A stretch of DNA of 51,194 bases from Methylobacterium crusticola (GCF_003574465.1 NZ_QOWC01000027.1:1-51194); one strand, 5' to 3'. Counted from the stretch's first letter, positions 1 to 9,447 are shown. Translations and numbers: made by a program. Notes: generated from the sequence alone by a model not told the origin.

Positions 1-947
1 AGCCGCCGGCCGCGCCGGGGCGCGGGCCCCGGGGCCGCCAGCGCGGTGCGCGGGCGCGCGGCCGGGCGGGGCGCCCAGGCGGCGATCTCCGCCATGCTGG
101 CGGGCCGGTCCTTCGGGTTGGGCTGGAGCATCCGCTGCAGGATCGGCCGCAGGGTCTTGTCGATGCCCGCCAGGTCGGGGAGCCGCCGGCGCCCGTCGAC
201 GATGTCGGCGTGGCTGCGACCCATCGCGAGGGGCGTGCCCCGGGCCGCCTCGGCGATCACGAGGCCGAGGCTGTAGATGTCGGAGCGCGGGCCGACCTCG
301 CCGCCGAACAACCCGAGCTGCTCGGGCGAGACGGAGTTCAGCTTGCCGGCAAAGCCGCTCCCGATCACGGTGCCGTCGCCAAGTGGCGAGCCGTCGCCCG
401 GGGGCGCGTTGCCGCCCAGGGGCGAGCGGGCGATGCCGAAATCGATGATCTTGGCACGCCCGACGTCGCCGCGCGGCACCAGGACGTTGTCGGGGGACAG
501 GTCGCGGTGGACGATCCCGAGCTGGTGGGCGGCGTCGAGGCCGCCCGCCAGCCGGCGGACGAGGACGCGGACCTGCTCGGTCGGGAGCGGGCCGTCGCGC
601 AGCATCTCGGAGAGCGACACGCCCTCGACGTACTCCATGGCGAGGAACGGCACGCCGAGGACCGGCTCGACCGAGAACAGGAAGTACCGGACGATCGCCT
701 CGTGGTTGAGGGTGTGCAGCGCCGAGGCCTCCCGGCGGAACAGCATCAGGACGGTGTCGTCCTGCGCCAGCTCCGGCCGCACGGTCTTGATCGCCACGAC
801 GTCGCCGGTGCCGATGGCGTGGCCCTTGTAGATCGCCCCCATGCCGCCGGCGGTGATGTAGCGGTCGATCTCGTAGATCCCGTTCAGGCGGGTCCCGGGC
901 GCGAGCCGGAGGGCCGGGCGGGGCGCGAGCCGCGTCTCCTGCCTCAC
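1..947 (-). CDS. ppkA: Type VI secretion-associated Ser/Thr protein kinase (PpkA-like), partial at the window edge
   Basis: The reading frame starts at GTG 947, whose bases overlap the TGA of the phosphatase gene upstream (GTGA), and is still open at position 1, so about 315 codons of the N-terminal part are visible. A Hanks-type kinase domain can be read: a glycine-rich loop (ITAGGMGAIYKG), the ATP-anchoring lysine in VAIK, the catalytic loop HRDLSPDN, the metal-binding IDFGIA and a C-lobe SDIYSLG motif. The C-terminal part is cut off, so a sensor or FHA domain cannot be judged. In type VI systems PpkA phosphorylates an activator such as Fha and PppA reverses this; the adjacent PP2C gene fits that pairing. 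Kinase identity is strong; the T6SS role is inferred from the neighbours. Confidence 0.88.
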   Translation of the reverse strand, partial: MRQETRLAPRPALRLAPGTRLNGIYEIDRYITAGGMGAIYKGHAIGTGDVVAIKTVRPELAQDDTVLMLFRREASALHTLNHEAIVRYFLFSVEPVLGVPFLAMEYVEGVSLSEMLRDGPLPTEQVRVLVRRLAGGLDAAHQLGIVHRDLSPDNVLVPRGDVGRAKIIDFGIARSPLGGNAPPGDGSPLGDGTVIGSGFAGKLNSVSPEQLGLFGGEVGPRSDIYSLGLVIAEAARGTPLAMGRSHADIVDGRRRLPDLAGIDKTLRPILQRMLQPNPKDRPASMAEIAAWAPRPAARPRTALAAPGPAPRRGRR

Positions 948-1789
948 GCGCCGCGCTCCGCCGCGGCGCCTGAGGGTGCCGGTGAGTCGGCGGGCGGGTC
1001 CTCGGGCGCCGCCGCCGCCGTCGCCGGGGGATCGGGGTCGAACCGCACGACCACCGCCGTGACGTTGTCGCTGCCGCCCCGCTCCAGGGCCAGCGCCACC
1101 AGGGCGTCGCTCGCCGCCTGCGGCTCCGCCCCCTCCACCAGGGCGAGGATCTCGTCGGCCTGCGCGTGCGCCGTGAGGCCGTCCGAGCAGATCACGAAGG
1201 CGTCCCCGTCCTCGAGCTGGCCGTTGAGCAGCTCCAGCTCCGGCTCGGGCTGCACGCCGACGGCCCGGGTGATCACGTTGCGGCGGGGCCAGACGCTGGC
1301 CTCCTCGGGGGTCAGGATGTCGCTGTCGACGAGCTGCTGCGCCTCGGTGTGGTCGCGCGTGAGCTGGGCGATCCCGCCCCGGCGGATCCGGTAGATCCGG
1401 CTGTCCCCGGACCAGAGGCAGGCGAAGTCGCGCTCGAACACGAGCAGCACCGCCACGACGGTGCCGATCACCTTGCCGCGGGCCTGCCCCATCGCCCGGA
1501 TCGCCGCGTTGGCGCGCAGTACCCGGTCCTCGAGCCGGGCCCGCAGGTCCGTCGGCGTGACGGCGGTGCCGATCGTGGCCAGGGACTCGACCAGGGTGGC
1601 GCTCGCGACGTCGCCGGCCTCGTGGCCGCCCATCCCGTCCGCGACCGCGAAGACGCCGTTCTCCGGGGCCACGAAGTAGCGGTCCTCGTTCAGCTGCCGG
1701 ACCCGCCCGGCATGGCTCGCCGCCCCGCAGGCGAGCACCTCGGGCGCCACCGGGGTCCTGAGACCGAGCGAGGGCTCGTCGAGCGTCAT
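944..1789 (-). CDS. pppA: PP2C-family protein phosphatase of the T6SS phosphorylation switch (PppA)
   Basis: A 281-residue PP2C/Stp1-type Ser/Thr phosphatase. The metal-binding motifs appear in family order: RQLNEDRYF, VADGMGGHEAG, WSGDSRIYR, ICSDGLT and GGSDNVTAVVV, with aspartates at the expected positions. The ATG at 1789 is preferred over an upstream extension to 1918 because GGGAGGA lies just ahead of it and the extra residues are Arg/Pro-rich non-domain sequence. The C-terminal 25 or so residues are Pro/Ala-rich. The stop overlaps the kinase GTG start, so the two are probably translationally coupled. Its likely role is to dephosphorylate the PpkA target and silence secretion. There are no membrane segments, so it should be cytoplasmic. 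Confidence 0.9.
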   Translation of the reverse strand: MTLDEPSLGLRTPVAPEVLACGAASHAGRVRQLNEDRYFVAPENGVFAVADGMGGHEAGDVASATLVESLATIGTAVTPTDLRARLEDRVLRANAAIRAMGQARGKVIGTVVAVLLVFERDFACLWSGDSRIYRIRRGGIAQLTRDHTEAQQLVDSDILTPEEASVWPRRNVITRAVGVQPEPELELLNGQLEDGDAFVICSDGLTAHAQADEILALVEGAEPQAASDALVALALERGGSDNVTAVVVRFDPDPPATAAAAPEDPPADSPAPSGAAAERGA

Positions 1790-1922
1790 GAGCGTCCTCC
1801 CTGCTGGGCGGCGGACCGCCGGCAAGCGCCGTCGCCGCCCCGGTCGGGCCGGGCGCGGCCCCGGCCGTCCGATTGTGCGGCATTGTCCGCGACGAACCGC
1901 AAGCATTTCGTCGGGCAACGCT

Positions 1923-2630
1923 CTATTTTTCGAACCGCCCCGCGCCCGACTGGAGCGGCAGGGCCCCGGTCAGCATCGCGGAGAAGAGGGCGTTGGCGGG
2001 CAGGCCCGGCGTCACGAGGGCCCGGGGCGCGAAGTCGCCGCCGCCCAGGGTCCACCAGAAGCTCGAGGCCGCGCAGGCCCGGCCGAGATCGGCCTGGCGC
2101 AGGCGGCCGAGGGCGGGGGCGGCGCCCTCCTCCTCCGAGAAGGCGCTCGTCCAGCCGGCCGGGACCAGGCGGGCGACGCCCTCGTGCGCGGCCGGGGCGG
2201 GGCTGGCGGGCGGGCCCAGGGCCTCCAGGGAGGCCGTGACCTGCTCGAGGCTCGTCTCGGGGGCGAGGGCGGAGAGCAGGATCTCCTCGAGGGCCGCCAT
2301 CCAGGCGTCCTGGGCGTCGATCTCGGGGGGCGCCGGGCTCTCGCCGGGCTCGGCGCGCGCGAACAGCGCGAGCGGGAAGTAGCGGCCGACCCCGTCGACG
2401 GAGGGCATCAGGGCGCCGAGCGTGGTGGCGCCGCAGAGGTCGCGGCCGAGCCAGAAGCGCCAGATCGGCGCCTGCAGGAAGGCGGATTGCCACTGCGCCC
2501 CGAGGCTCAGCCGGCTCGCCGCGACGCCGCCCTGCACCCAGGGCTCCCACACGGCCAGGAACTCGCGGGGGGCGCCCGTGGCGACGAAGTCGCGCTTGGC
2601 CGGAAGCTTGCCGTAGAGGCCGCAGCGCAT
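1923..2630 (-). CDS. tagF: Type VI secretion-associated protein TagF
   Basis: A 235-residue protein opening with CGLYGKLPAKRDF, the hallmark N-terminus of TagF (DUF2094), followed by conserved stretches such as WRFWLGRD and MPSVDGVGRYFPL. The chosen ATG at 2630 lies 5 bases beyond the tssM stop, so translation is probably coupled to tssM; the Shine-Dalgarno sequence is weak. In characterised systems TagF is a post-translational negative regulator of T6SS assembly, and it is fused to PppA in some bacteria. Here it is a separate gene between tssM and pppA, in keeping with that functional link. A 133-base spacer separates it from pppA. Confidence 0.9.
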   Translation of the reverse strand: MRCGLYGKLPAKRDFVATGAPREFLAVWEPWVQGGVAASRLSLGAQWQSAFLQAPIWRFWLGRDLCGATTLGALMPSVDGVGRYFPLALFARAEPGESPAPPEIDAQDAWMAALEEILLSALAPETSLEQVTASLEALGPPASPAPAAHEGVARLVPAGWTSAFSEEEGAAPALGRLRQADLGRACAASSFWWTLGGGDFAPRALVTPGLPANALFSAMLTGALPLQSGAGRFEK

Positions 2631-2635
2631 CGTGG

Positions 2636-5600
2636 TCAGATCCCGGTCGGGCAGCGGAACTCGCGCAGGGCCGGCAGCGCGAGGGGGTTGAGGAGGGAGC
2701 TGACGTTGACCTGGTAGGAGAGCTGCCGCCCGCCGATCACGAAGGTCGCCACGATGCCCTCCCCCTGCTTGAGGACGGAGCCGGTGTCGAGCATCCGGTA
2801 GAGCGACCAGGTGCCGGACTTCTCCGAGACGACCGGCTGGGTCCCGAAGCCGAACTCGAGGGTGATGGCGGTCCGCCCGAGGCCGGTGGGGCCGGGCCAC
2901 TGCATCGCCACCGGGGTGTTGATGCCCTGCTGGGTCTCGATCTGGCTGCCGTTCACCTCGAGCTTCGCCTTCGAGACGTCGGCGCTCAGCGTCAGCGGCG
3001 TGACCGCGAAGCCGAAGGCCGGCATGTTGCCGCCGGTGGGGAAGAAGGCGTCGCGGATCTCGGCGGCGCGCTGGAACTCCCGCAGCGTCGCGGCCGAGAA
3101 CGAGCGGGCGATCGGGTCGTCCTGGCGCCAGACCCATTGCGGGCGCGAGCGGTCGGCGCGCGCCGCCAGGTTCTGGGTGAAGAAGCGGTCGACGATGCCG
3201 CCCGGGCCGAACAGGCGGGCGAAGTCGGCGAGCGGCGTCTCGCGGTCGCTCGTGCGCACGAAGGGGTAGCGGTTCGCCACGATCTGCTGGCAGTCGCGGA
3301 TCACCTGGTCGGCCAGGGCCTGGCCGAGCTGCGAGACCGCCGCGCCGTTGGCGGTGCCCTCGAACTCGTTCGAGACCTGCCGGATCATCGGCTCGAACGG
3401 GGCCGGGAAGCGCGCCGCCAGCGCCTTGAGGGAGCGGGCCTGCGTGACGAGCGTGATGTTGGCCTGGGTGGCCTCGGCCGGGTTCAGGGCCGTGAGGGCG
3501 GCGTTCTTGATCTCGTTCAGGTTGGCGACGAGCTGGTCGACGGCCCGCCGCCCCGGCTCGCCGTCGACGAGCACGTGGAACTGGCGGAAGGCGGCCTCGA
3601 TGTTGGCGCCCGGCGCCTCGTTCGTCGGGATCGCGAAGCGGTCGGGCCCGCCGGGCCGGCCGGCCGCCCCGCCGCGCCCCTCGAGGCCGACGCGGCCGAG
3701 GGCGGACGCCGTCGAGGCGACGCTGGAGGGCAGCACGCTCGAGGCCGCCCGCTCGGCCGCCGACCCGGCGGCCTGGCCCAGGATGGTCTTGGCCTTGGCC
3801 ACGCGCGGGTCGGCCTCGGCCCGCCCGGCCCCGGCCGGGCGCTCGCGGGTGAGCCGCGTCTCGTCGCGGATCGACTCGATGATCTGCTTCAGGGGCGAGG
3901 TCGGCGAGGCGACGGCCTGGAGGGCGAGGTAGCGCGGCTTGTCGCTCGACAGCGAGCGCATCTTCAGCCGGGCGAGGGACTGGTTCCAGGCCGGGACGAA
4001 GTCGCGGGCGTAGAGCTTCAGGAGGTCGGCGAACAGGGACCCGTACTGGTTCGTGTAGGCCTGCTGCTCGCCCGCCGGCCCGAGCACCCAGCGGTCGCGG
4101 TCCACCGCCTCCGCGACGTCGCCGAAGCGGTCGATGAAGGCCTCGAAGAAGCCCGCGTAGGTGAAGAAGAACGGCACCCGGACCCGGTCGAGGTCGCCGC
4201 CGCCGGCCACCTCGAACACCAGGGCGGTGTCCGGCCCGCCGGCGCGCAGCACCGTCCAGTCGCGCTGGGTCGCCGTGCGGGCGTCGGACTTCAGGAGCTC
4301 GTAGGCGCGCTCGGCGATGCTGAGGCGGGCCAGCGTGCGCTGGCAATCGTCCACCAGGGACTGGTTGATGCTGACGAGGAGCGGGGAGGCGTCCTCGAGG
4401 TCGAGCATCGCCCGCAGGTGCTCCTCCAGGAGCTCGCGGCCCTTGGCGTAGCCGGCGCCCGGGAAGAGGTTCTCGGCCCAGTCGCGCCGCATCCAGGCGA
4501 GCACGAGGTCGCGGTCCGGCGGGGCCTCCGGGCGGCCCCCGATCATCAGGTAGACCTTGAGCGCCTCGTACAGGAAGCTCGGGTTGTTGCGGTTGGCCTC
4601 GAGCTGCTCCTCCAGGCGGAAGATCAGCCGGGGCCGCAGCAGGCGCTCGAGCCCGACGTGGTAGGCCGTGAGGGCGGCGGAGTTCAGGCGGTCGCGCTGG
4701 CTCAGGCCGAAGCCCGCCAGGACCGGCACCGATTCGTCCCGGGAGGCGTAGCCGGCGGGCATGTACCGCAGGGTGTTGAGGAGCGGCACCACCCGGGCGA
4801 AGTTGCGGTCCGCCACCACCGGCTCGCGCAAGGTGTCGGTGGCCTCGCCGCGGTACTTCGTCAGCAGCGTCTGGCTCTGCTGCACGAGCTGGCTGTTGCG
4901 CAGGTAGCTCGTCCACCACAGGCCGACGAGGCCCGCGCACAGGACCGCGAGGCCCCCGTAGGTGGCGAGCCGCACGATGTTCGCGCGGCGCACCGCCGCC
5001 CGGTCGGTCGAGACCCAGCCGGCCTCGCCGATCACCACCTTCTTCAGGAGGTCGGTGAGGAAGTAGCTCTTGCCCCGGCCCGAATAGGCGCCCGCCGCGA
5101 CGTCCTCGGAGCCGAAGCTGCGCGACAGGGAGCCGATCAGGAGGTCGATCGGCGTGCCGGCCTGCGTGCCCGACGTGAAGTAGAAGCCGCGCAGGGTGGC
5201 GTTGGCGTGGTAGCGCGACGGCTCGAAGATGCGGTTCAGGAAGTCGACCACGTGGGGCTTGATCGAGGCGAGCTGGCTCGGGAAGCCGAACAGCACCACG
5301 CGGGCGGTCGGCGTCGGCTCGTCCTGGAGCCGGTCGGGGAGCCACTCGTTCGTCCGCTCCACCAGGGCGTCGAACTCCTTGGGCACCTCGCCGATCATGT
5401 TGCGGGTCTTGTCGTCGGTCTGGAAGGTGTGGCCCCAGACCATGTGCCGGTCGCTCTCCGACAGGTGGCCGAAGAAGTCCGTGAAGCCCGCGATCAGGTC
5501 GGCCTTCGTGAACACTGCGTAGACCGGGAAGTCGACCCCGAGCCGTTCGTGGAGCTCGAGCAGGCGCTTGCGCACCGCGTTGGCGTGGGCCGTGAGCTCG

Positions 5601-6271
5601 ACCTCGCCGACGGTGAGGAGGTCCTCCAGGCTGATCGCCACGAGGACGCCGTTGATGGGCTGGCGCGGCCGGTGCTTCTTCAGGAGGTCGAGGAAGGCGG
5701 TCCAGCTCTGGCGGTCCACCCGGGGGTCGGAATCCTGGGTGGTGTAGCGGCCCGCGGTGTCGATCAGCACCGCGTCCTCGGTGAACCACCAGTCGCAGTA
5801 GCGGGTGCCGCCGCTGCCGGCCACCGCCTCCGGGGTCGTGCCCTGCGCGAGCGGGAACTTGAGGCCCGAATTCACCAGGGCCGTGGTCTTGCCCGAGCCC
5901 GGCGGCCCGATGATGACGTACCAGGGCAGCTCGTAGAGGTAGTCGCTGCGCACGCCGCGCGACTTGCGCAGGGTCGCCAGGGCGTCGCGCATCCCGGCCT
6001 GGAGCACGCTGCCGTCGTGCTCGGGCGCGTCGGTCTCGGCGAGCTCCTTCTCCAGGGCCTTGACGGCGCGCCGGCGCTTGTAGAGCTCCCAGCCGACGTG
6101 CCCGCCCGCCGCCAGCACGATGACGGCGCAGATCAGGGCCCGGACCCAGGCGGCCTCGAACGGGCGCACCTCGCCCACCGCCACGAGGGGGCCGGCCCAC
6201 CAGATCAGCGCGCAGAGCGCGAGGGCTCCGAGGACGGTGGCTCCGAGGCGGAGCCAGGTGGCGACGCTCAT
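2636..6271 (-). CDS. tssM: Type VI secretion inner-membrane protein TssM (IcmF)
   Basis: A 1211-residue protein, normal for the family. Two N-terminal membrane helices lie at about 8-32 and 42-62. A cytoplasmic NTPase-like domain follows, with Walker A GPPGSGKTT (122-130) and DTAG (171-174). A third helix sits near 440-460 (GGLAVLCAGLVGLWW), and then comes the long periplasmic IcmF-related and C-terminal beta domains that contact TssJ and the outer membrane. The intact Walker A suggests nucleotide binding is retained; some TssM proteins lack it. The gene follows tssL after a 145-base spacer and runs into tagF. Together with TssL it forms the envelope-spanning anchor of the secretion machine. 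Confidence 0.96.
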   Translation of the reverse strand: MSVATWLRLGATVLGALALCALIWWAGPLVAVGEVRPFEAAWVRALICAVIVLAAGGHVGWELYKRRRAVKALEKELAETDAPEHDGSVLQAGMRDALATLRKSRGVRSDYLYELPWYVIIGPPGSGKTTALVNSGLKFPLAQGTTPEAVAGSGGTRYCDWWFTEDAVLIDTAGRYTTQDSDPRVDRQSWTAFLDLLKKHRPRQPINGVLVAISLEDLLTVGEVELTAHANAVRKRLLELHERLGVDFPVYAVFTKADLIAGFTDFFGHLSESDRHMVWGHTFQTDDKTRNMIGEVPKEFDALVERTNEWLPDRLQDEPTPTARVVLFGFPSQLASIKPHVVDFLNRIFEPSRYHANATLRGFYFTSGTQAGTPIDLLIGSLSRSFGSEDVAAGAYSGRGKSYFLTDLLKKVVIGEAGWVSTDRAAVRRANIVRLATYGGLAVLCAGLVGLWWTSYLRNSQLVQQSQTLLTKYRGEATDTLREPVVADRNFARVVPLLNTLRYMPAGYASRDESVPVLAGFGLSQRDRLNSAALTAYHVGLERLLRPRLIFRLEEQLEANRNNPSFLYEALKVYLMIGGRPEAPPDRDLVLAWMRRDWAENLFPGAGYAKGRELLEEHLRAMLDLEDASPLLVSINQSLVDDCQRTLARLSIAERAYELLKSDARTATQRDWTVLRAGGPDTALVFEVAGGGDLDRVRVPFFFTYAGFFEAFIDRFGDVAEAVDRDRWVLGPAGEQQAYTNQYGSLFADLLKLYARDFVPAWNQSLARLKMRSLSSDKPRYLALQAVASPTSPLKQIIESIRDETRLTRERPAGAGRAEADPRVAKAKTILGQAAGSAAERAASSVLPSSVASTASALGRVGLEGRGGAAGRPGGPDRFAIPTNEAPGANIEAAFRQFHVLVDGEPGRRAVDQLVANLNEIKNAALTALNPAEATQANITLVTQARSLKALAARFPAPFEPMIRQVSNEFEGTANGAAVSQLGQALADQVIRDCQQIVANRYPFVRTSDRETPLADFARLFGPGGIVDRFFTQNLAARADRSRPQWVWRQDDPIARSFSAATLREFQRAAEIRDAFFPTGGNMPAFGFAVTPLTLSADVSKAKLEVNGSQIETQQGINTPVAMQWPGPTGLGRTAITLEFGFGTQPVVSEKSGTWSLYRMLDTGSVLKQGEGIVATFVIGGRQLSYQVNVSSLLNPLALPALREFRCPTGI

Positions 6272-6416
6272 GACGCTCGTGACCTTCTGGGCACCATTGC
6301 GCGGAGGCTCGCAGGGTCCGCGGGACCAATGATGCGGGAACTTCGGGAACCCGGGGCGGGGCGGCGGGGGCGCCCGCCGCGCCCCGCCGCTCGGAATCGT
6401 CGGCCGCGGCCCGGCC

Positions 6417-8027
6417 TCAGCCGCCGCGCGGGATCAGGATCTCCACCCTCCGGTTGCGGGCGCGGCCCTCCGGCGTGTCGTTCGGCGCGATCGGCAGGTC
6501 GGCTCCCTTGCCCTCGACCTCGACCCGGTCGGCCTTCGACAGGTTCGTCCGCAGCAGCTGGGCGACCGCCTTCGCGCGCTCGAGCGAGAGGTGGAAGTTC
6601 GACGGGAAGCGGACGTTCTTGATCGGCGCGCTGTCGGTGTGCCCGACGACCTTGATGGCGCCGCCCTGGATCTCGAGGAGCTTGCCGAGGCGGTCGAGCA
6701 GGAGCTTGAACTCGGGCTTCACGCCGGCGTCGCCGGGGGCGAACAGGGCCGCGGCGAGGCGCAGCACGATCTGGTTGCCGGACTCGCCGACCGAGATCCG
6801 CTGGGCCGCGATGTCGTCCTGGAGGGCGGCGCGCAGCTTGCCCGTCGGGCTCGTCGGCGGCGGCGGCGGGGGCGGCGGCGGCGGGGTGTAGATCCGGCGC
6901 TGGATCCCGAGCTCGGTCTGCGGATGCACGGTGACGAGGGCCGTCGCGGCGCTCTCGGTCGTGCCCGCGAGCATGAAGCGCAGCAGCAGGTAGAACCCGA
7001 GGAGCAGCAGCGCCACCACGGAGCCGGTGGCCCAGAGCGGCACCTGCGCCTGGGCCGCCACCGAGGCGAGGCTGCGCCCCTGCCAGCGCGGCGAGATCTC
7101 CCGGTTGATCTGGCGGGTGCGCCGCAGGAGCTCGTAGAGGTTGCGCTGGATCTGCTGGAGCGTCGCCGAGCCCCCCGCGCTGGTGCGGTGGATGCCCTGG
7201 AAGCCCATGGCCAGGCAGGCGTGCTGCAGCTCCAGCAGGTGGTAGTTGCCGGACGGGTCGATCTTGGCGCGGTCGAGCTCCTCGAAGAAGCGCACGCCGC
7301 CGATGCGCTCGCGGAAGAACCGGCTCAGCATGCTGTACTGGGTCCAGACGTGGCGCTCGTCCGTCGGGATGTTCTGCACCACGTCGTCGGCGGTGGCGCA
7401 GACGACGTACTTCGCCGTCACGGTCTGCTCGGCCGGGGCGCCGGCGGCGCGGGCGTCCTTCTCGAAATCCTCGATCGCGGAGGCGACCTGCTCCATCAGG
7501 TTGGCAAACGAGGCGCGCGAGAGCTGCACCCGCAGGCGCCCGAACAGCAGCAGCAGCGGCCCGGCGGCCTTGAGGTAGGGGTTCTGGTTGGGCGCCACCA
7601 CGATGTCGCGCTTGAGCACCAGCGCCCGGGCCCGCTCCGCGCTCGTCGGCGGGGGCGGCGGCGGGGGCGGCGGCTCGGGCGAGGCCCAGGCGTTGGAGCC
7701 CGGATCGGGCGGGGCGTAGCCCCGGGCCGCCGGCTCGGGGCGGGCGTAATCCTGGCGCGCATAATCCTGGCGGCCCTGATCCTGGCGCCCGTGTTCCTGG
7801 CGGCCGTAATCCTGGCGGCCCTGATCCGGGCGGCCGTACTCGGGCCGCGGCGGGGGCTCGGGGCGCGCGGGCTCGGGCTGGCCGTAGGCGGGCCGGGCGG
7901 GCTCCGGCGGCGGGTAGGGGGCGGGGGTGGGCTGGCCCTGCGGCGGCACCGGCCGGCGCCCGGCCGGGTTCGGCACCACGATGGTGCGCTCGCCCCCGCG
8001 CCCGAACGGGTCGTAGGGGCGGCTCAC
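6417..8027 (-). CDS. tssL: Type VI secretion protein TssL with C-terminal OmpA-like peptidoglycan-binding domain
   Basis: A 536-residue extended TssL. Residues 1-130 are a Pro/Gln/Arg-rich, probably disordered cytoplasmic tail carrying seven pentapeptide repeats of YGRQD type (64-98) and a polyproline run. Residues 140-325 match the DotU/TssL cytoplasmic domain (NPYLKAAGPLLLLFGRLR, LDRAKIDPSG, CLAMGFQGIHR). One membrane helix lies at about 329-352 and a second polyproline linker follows. An OmpA/Pal-like domain fills roughly 415-536 (VVGHTDSAPI, LSLERAKAV, GRARNRRVEI). The domain would tether the complex to peptidoglycan, a role taken by TagL in systems with a short TssL. The gene starts 58 bases after the tssK stop. 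Confidence 0.94.
   Translation of the reverse strand: MSRPYDPFGRGGERTIVVPNPAGRRPVPPQGQPTPAPYPPPEPARPAYGQPEPARPEPPPRPEYGRPDQGRQDYGRQEHGRQDQGRQDYARQDYARPEPAARGYAPPDPGSNAWASPEPPPPPPPPPTSAERARALVLKRDIVVAPNQNPYLKAAGPLLLLFGRLRVQLSRASFANLMEQVASAIEDFEKDARAAGAPAEQTVTAKYVVCATADDVVQNIPTDERHVWTQYSMLSRFFRERIGGVRFFEELDRAKIDPSGNYHLLELQHACLAMGFQGIHRTSAGGSATLQQIQRNLYELLRRTRQINREISPRWQGRSLASVAAQAQVPLWATGSVVALLLLGFYLLLRFMLAGTTESAATALVTVHPQTELGIQRRIYTPPPPPPPPPPTSPTGKLRAALQDDIAAQRISVGESGNQIVLRLAAALFAPGDAGVKPEFKLLLDRLGKLLEIQGGAIKVVGHTDSAPIKNVRFPSNFHLSLERAKAVAQLLRTNLSKADRVEVEGKGADLPIAPNDTPEGRARNRRVEILIPRGG
7734..7838 (-). repeat. 15-bp tandem repeat (7 units) inside tssL
   Basis: Seven consecutive 15-bp units encode the pentapeptides YGRPD, QGRQD, YGRQE, HGRQD, QGRQD, YARQD and YARPE at residues 64-98 of TssL. 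The DNA units share a core read on the plus strand as ATCCTGGCG. Because 15 is a multiple of three, gain or loss of a unit would keep the reading frame. Confidence 0.85.
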
Positions 8028-8085
8028 GGCCGCCTCCGCGGGCGTGGGGCGGCCTCATCGCGGCCCGGGCGCCGTCCCGCCCGCG

Positions 8086-9423
8086 TCATCGCCGCCCCTC
8101 CTGGACCGCCCACAGCTCCAGCTCCAGGTCCGGCCAGTCGCCGGAGAAGTGCAGGCCGATGGCGCTCGCGACGCTGAACTCGGGCCAGAGCGGCGATTGC
8201 CGGTCGAGCAGGAAGTAGACGTGGTCGGTGATCGCCCGGATCTGGGGCGGCGGGGTCGGCAGGTGGACGAGGCCGACGCCCGGCAGGTGGGCGTGCACGA
8301 TCTCGTTCATCTTGGTGTTCGGACCGATCTTGAACAGGTGCGGGAACTGGTTCTGGATCTCGGTCAGCGGCAGGCGCGCCGCCACCTCGACGACGAGCGA
8401 GGCGTTGCGGAACAGGTTGCGGTCGCGGATGGTCGACGTGAAGGCGTTGCGGGCGAGCTCGACGAGCTCGAGCCGGATCGCCCGCCGGTCGAGGTGGATC
8501 GACAGGAAGTCCTGGATGTCCCGCAGGAGCGGGCCGAACACCGCCTCGAGGTTGTTGTGGTCGTAGGCCGGGTAGAGCCGGGCGCGCCGCTCGGCGGTGA
8601 CGAAGGTGGCGAGCTCGCCGGCGATGCGCAGGAACTCCTCGTAGAGCCGCTCCGGGTGGATGTAGCGCGACTCGCGGAAGTGGCGCAGGACCGGGATGTG
8701 CCGGTTGAGGAGCTGGAGCACGAAGTAGTCGGCCGCCTGGAGGCCGCCGCCCGCCGTCGGGTCGGCGGCGTAGCGGGAGAGGCCCTCGAGCTTGTTCTCG
8801 ATCCAGCCGATGACCCGGTCGGCCCAGCCGTTCACCACCGGGTGGGCCGCGCAGGTGAGGACCGGGGGGGCGAAGCGCTCGTCGAACACCACGGCGCGGT
8901 CGCGCACCTCGATCACCCGGGCGATCGGCAGGCCCTGGTAGCCGGGCTTGGCGGTGCGCCTGAGCTCGAACGAGAGGCGGGGATGGGCGACGTCGATCTC
9001 CTCCTCGACGCGCAGCGCCGAGGTCGAGTCGATCAGGGTCTCCTTGCCGGGGTAGTAGCGGCTGGCGCTCTCCAGCTCCGCGCCCTCCACCTCGGGGCTG
9101 TTGGGGGCGACGACCGGCATCATCAGCCAGACCACCTGCCCGGCGGCCGCCTCCGGCACGTCGATGGCGGGCGGCAGGGGCGACTGGTCCGGGATGTCGA
9201 AGGGCGTGCCGTCCGCCATCACGCCCGAGGCGCGCCGGACCGCGAACTTGCTCTGCTGCGCGAGGTCGCGGTCGATCTCGATGTGGGAGAAGCCCCAGGG
9301 ATAGGGCGTGACGTGCCGGACCCGGCTCTCGACCAGGCTCTCCAGGTAGCGGTCACTCTGCTGCAGATGGTGCGGCCGCAGGAACAGCCCTTCCGACCAC
9401 ACGACCTTGCTGTTCCAGGACAT
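8086..9423 (-). CDS. tssK: Type VI secretion baseplate protein TssK
   Basis: A 445-residue protein beginning MSWNSKVVWSEGLFLRPHHLQQ, the diagnostic TssK N-terminus, with further family stretches (NRHIPVLRHF, HPERLYEEFLRIAGEL, FPHLFKIGPN, ATGLHFSGDW-like near the end). TssK is a trimeric baseplate component linking the phage-tail-like structure to the TssL/TssM membrane complex, which fits its place at the head of this run. The ATG at 9423 is preceded by AAGGTGG. A candidate sigma70 promoter lies about 20 bases further upstream, so tssK is probably the first gene of the transcript. Confidence 0.95.
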   Translation of the reverse strand: MSWNSKVVWSEGLFLRPHHLQQSDRYLESLVESRVRHVTPYPWGFSHIEIDRDLAQQSKFAVRRASGVMADGTPFDIPDQSPLPPAIDVPEAAAGQVVWLMMPVVAPNSPEVEGAELESASRYYPGKETLIDSTSALRVEEEIDVAHPRLSFELRRTAKPGYQGLPIARVIEVRDRAVVFDERFAPPVLTCAAHPVVNGWADRVIGWIENKLEGLSRYAADPTAGGGLQAADYFVLQLLNRHIPVLRHFRESRYIHPERLYEEFLRIAGELATFVTAERRARLYPAYDHNNLEAVFGPLLRDIQDFLSIHLDRRAIRLELVELARNAFTSTIRDRNLFRNASLVVEVAARLPLTEIQNQFPHLFKIGPNTKMNEIVHAHLPGVGLVHLPTPPPQIRAITDHVYFLLDRQSPLWPEFSVASAIGLHFSGDWPDLELELWAVQEGRR

Positions 9424-9447
9424 CCGGCACCACCTTCTTCGGCTCGG

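Noticed and set aside
3137..6622. 1161-codon open frame on the plus strand opposite tssM
   Set aside because: It is antisense to a clear tssM, has repetitive Arg/Val/Glu-rich composition without a domain, and results from GC-rich codon bias that removes stop codons on the other strand.
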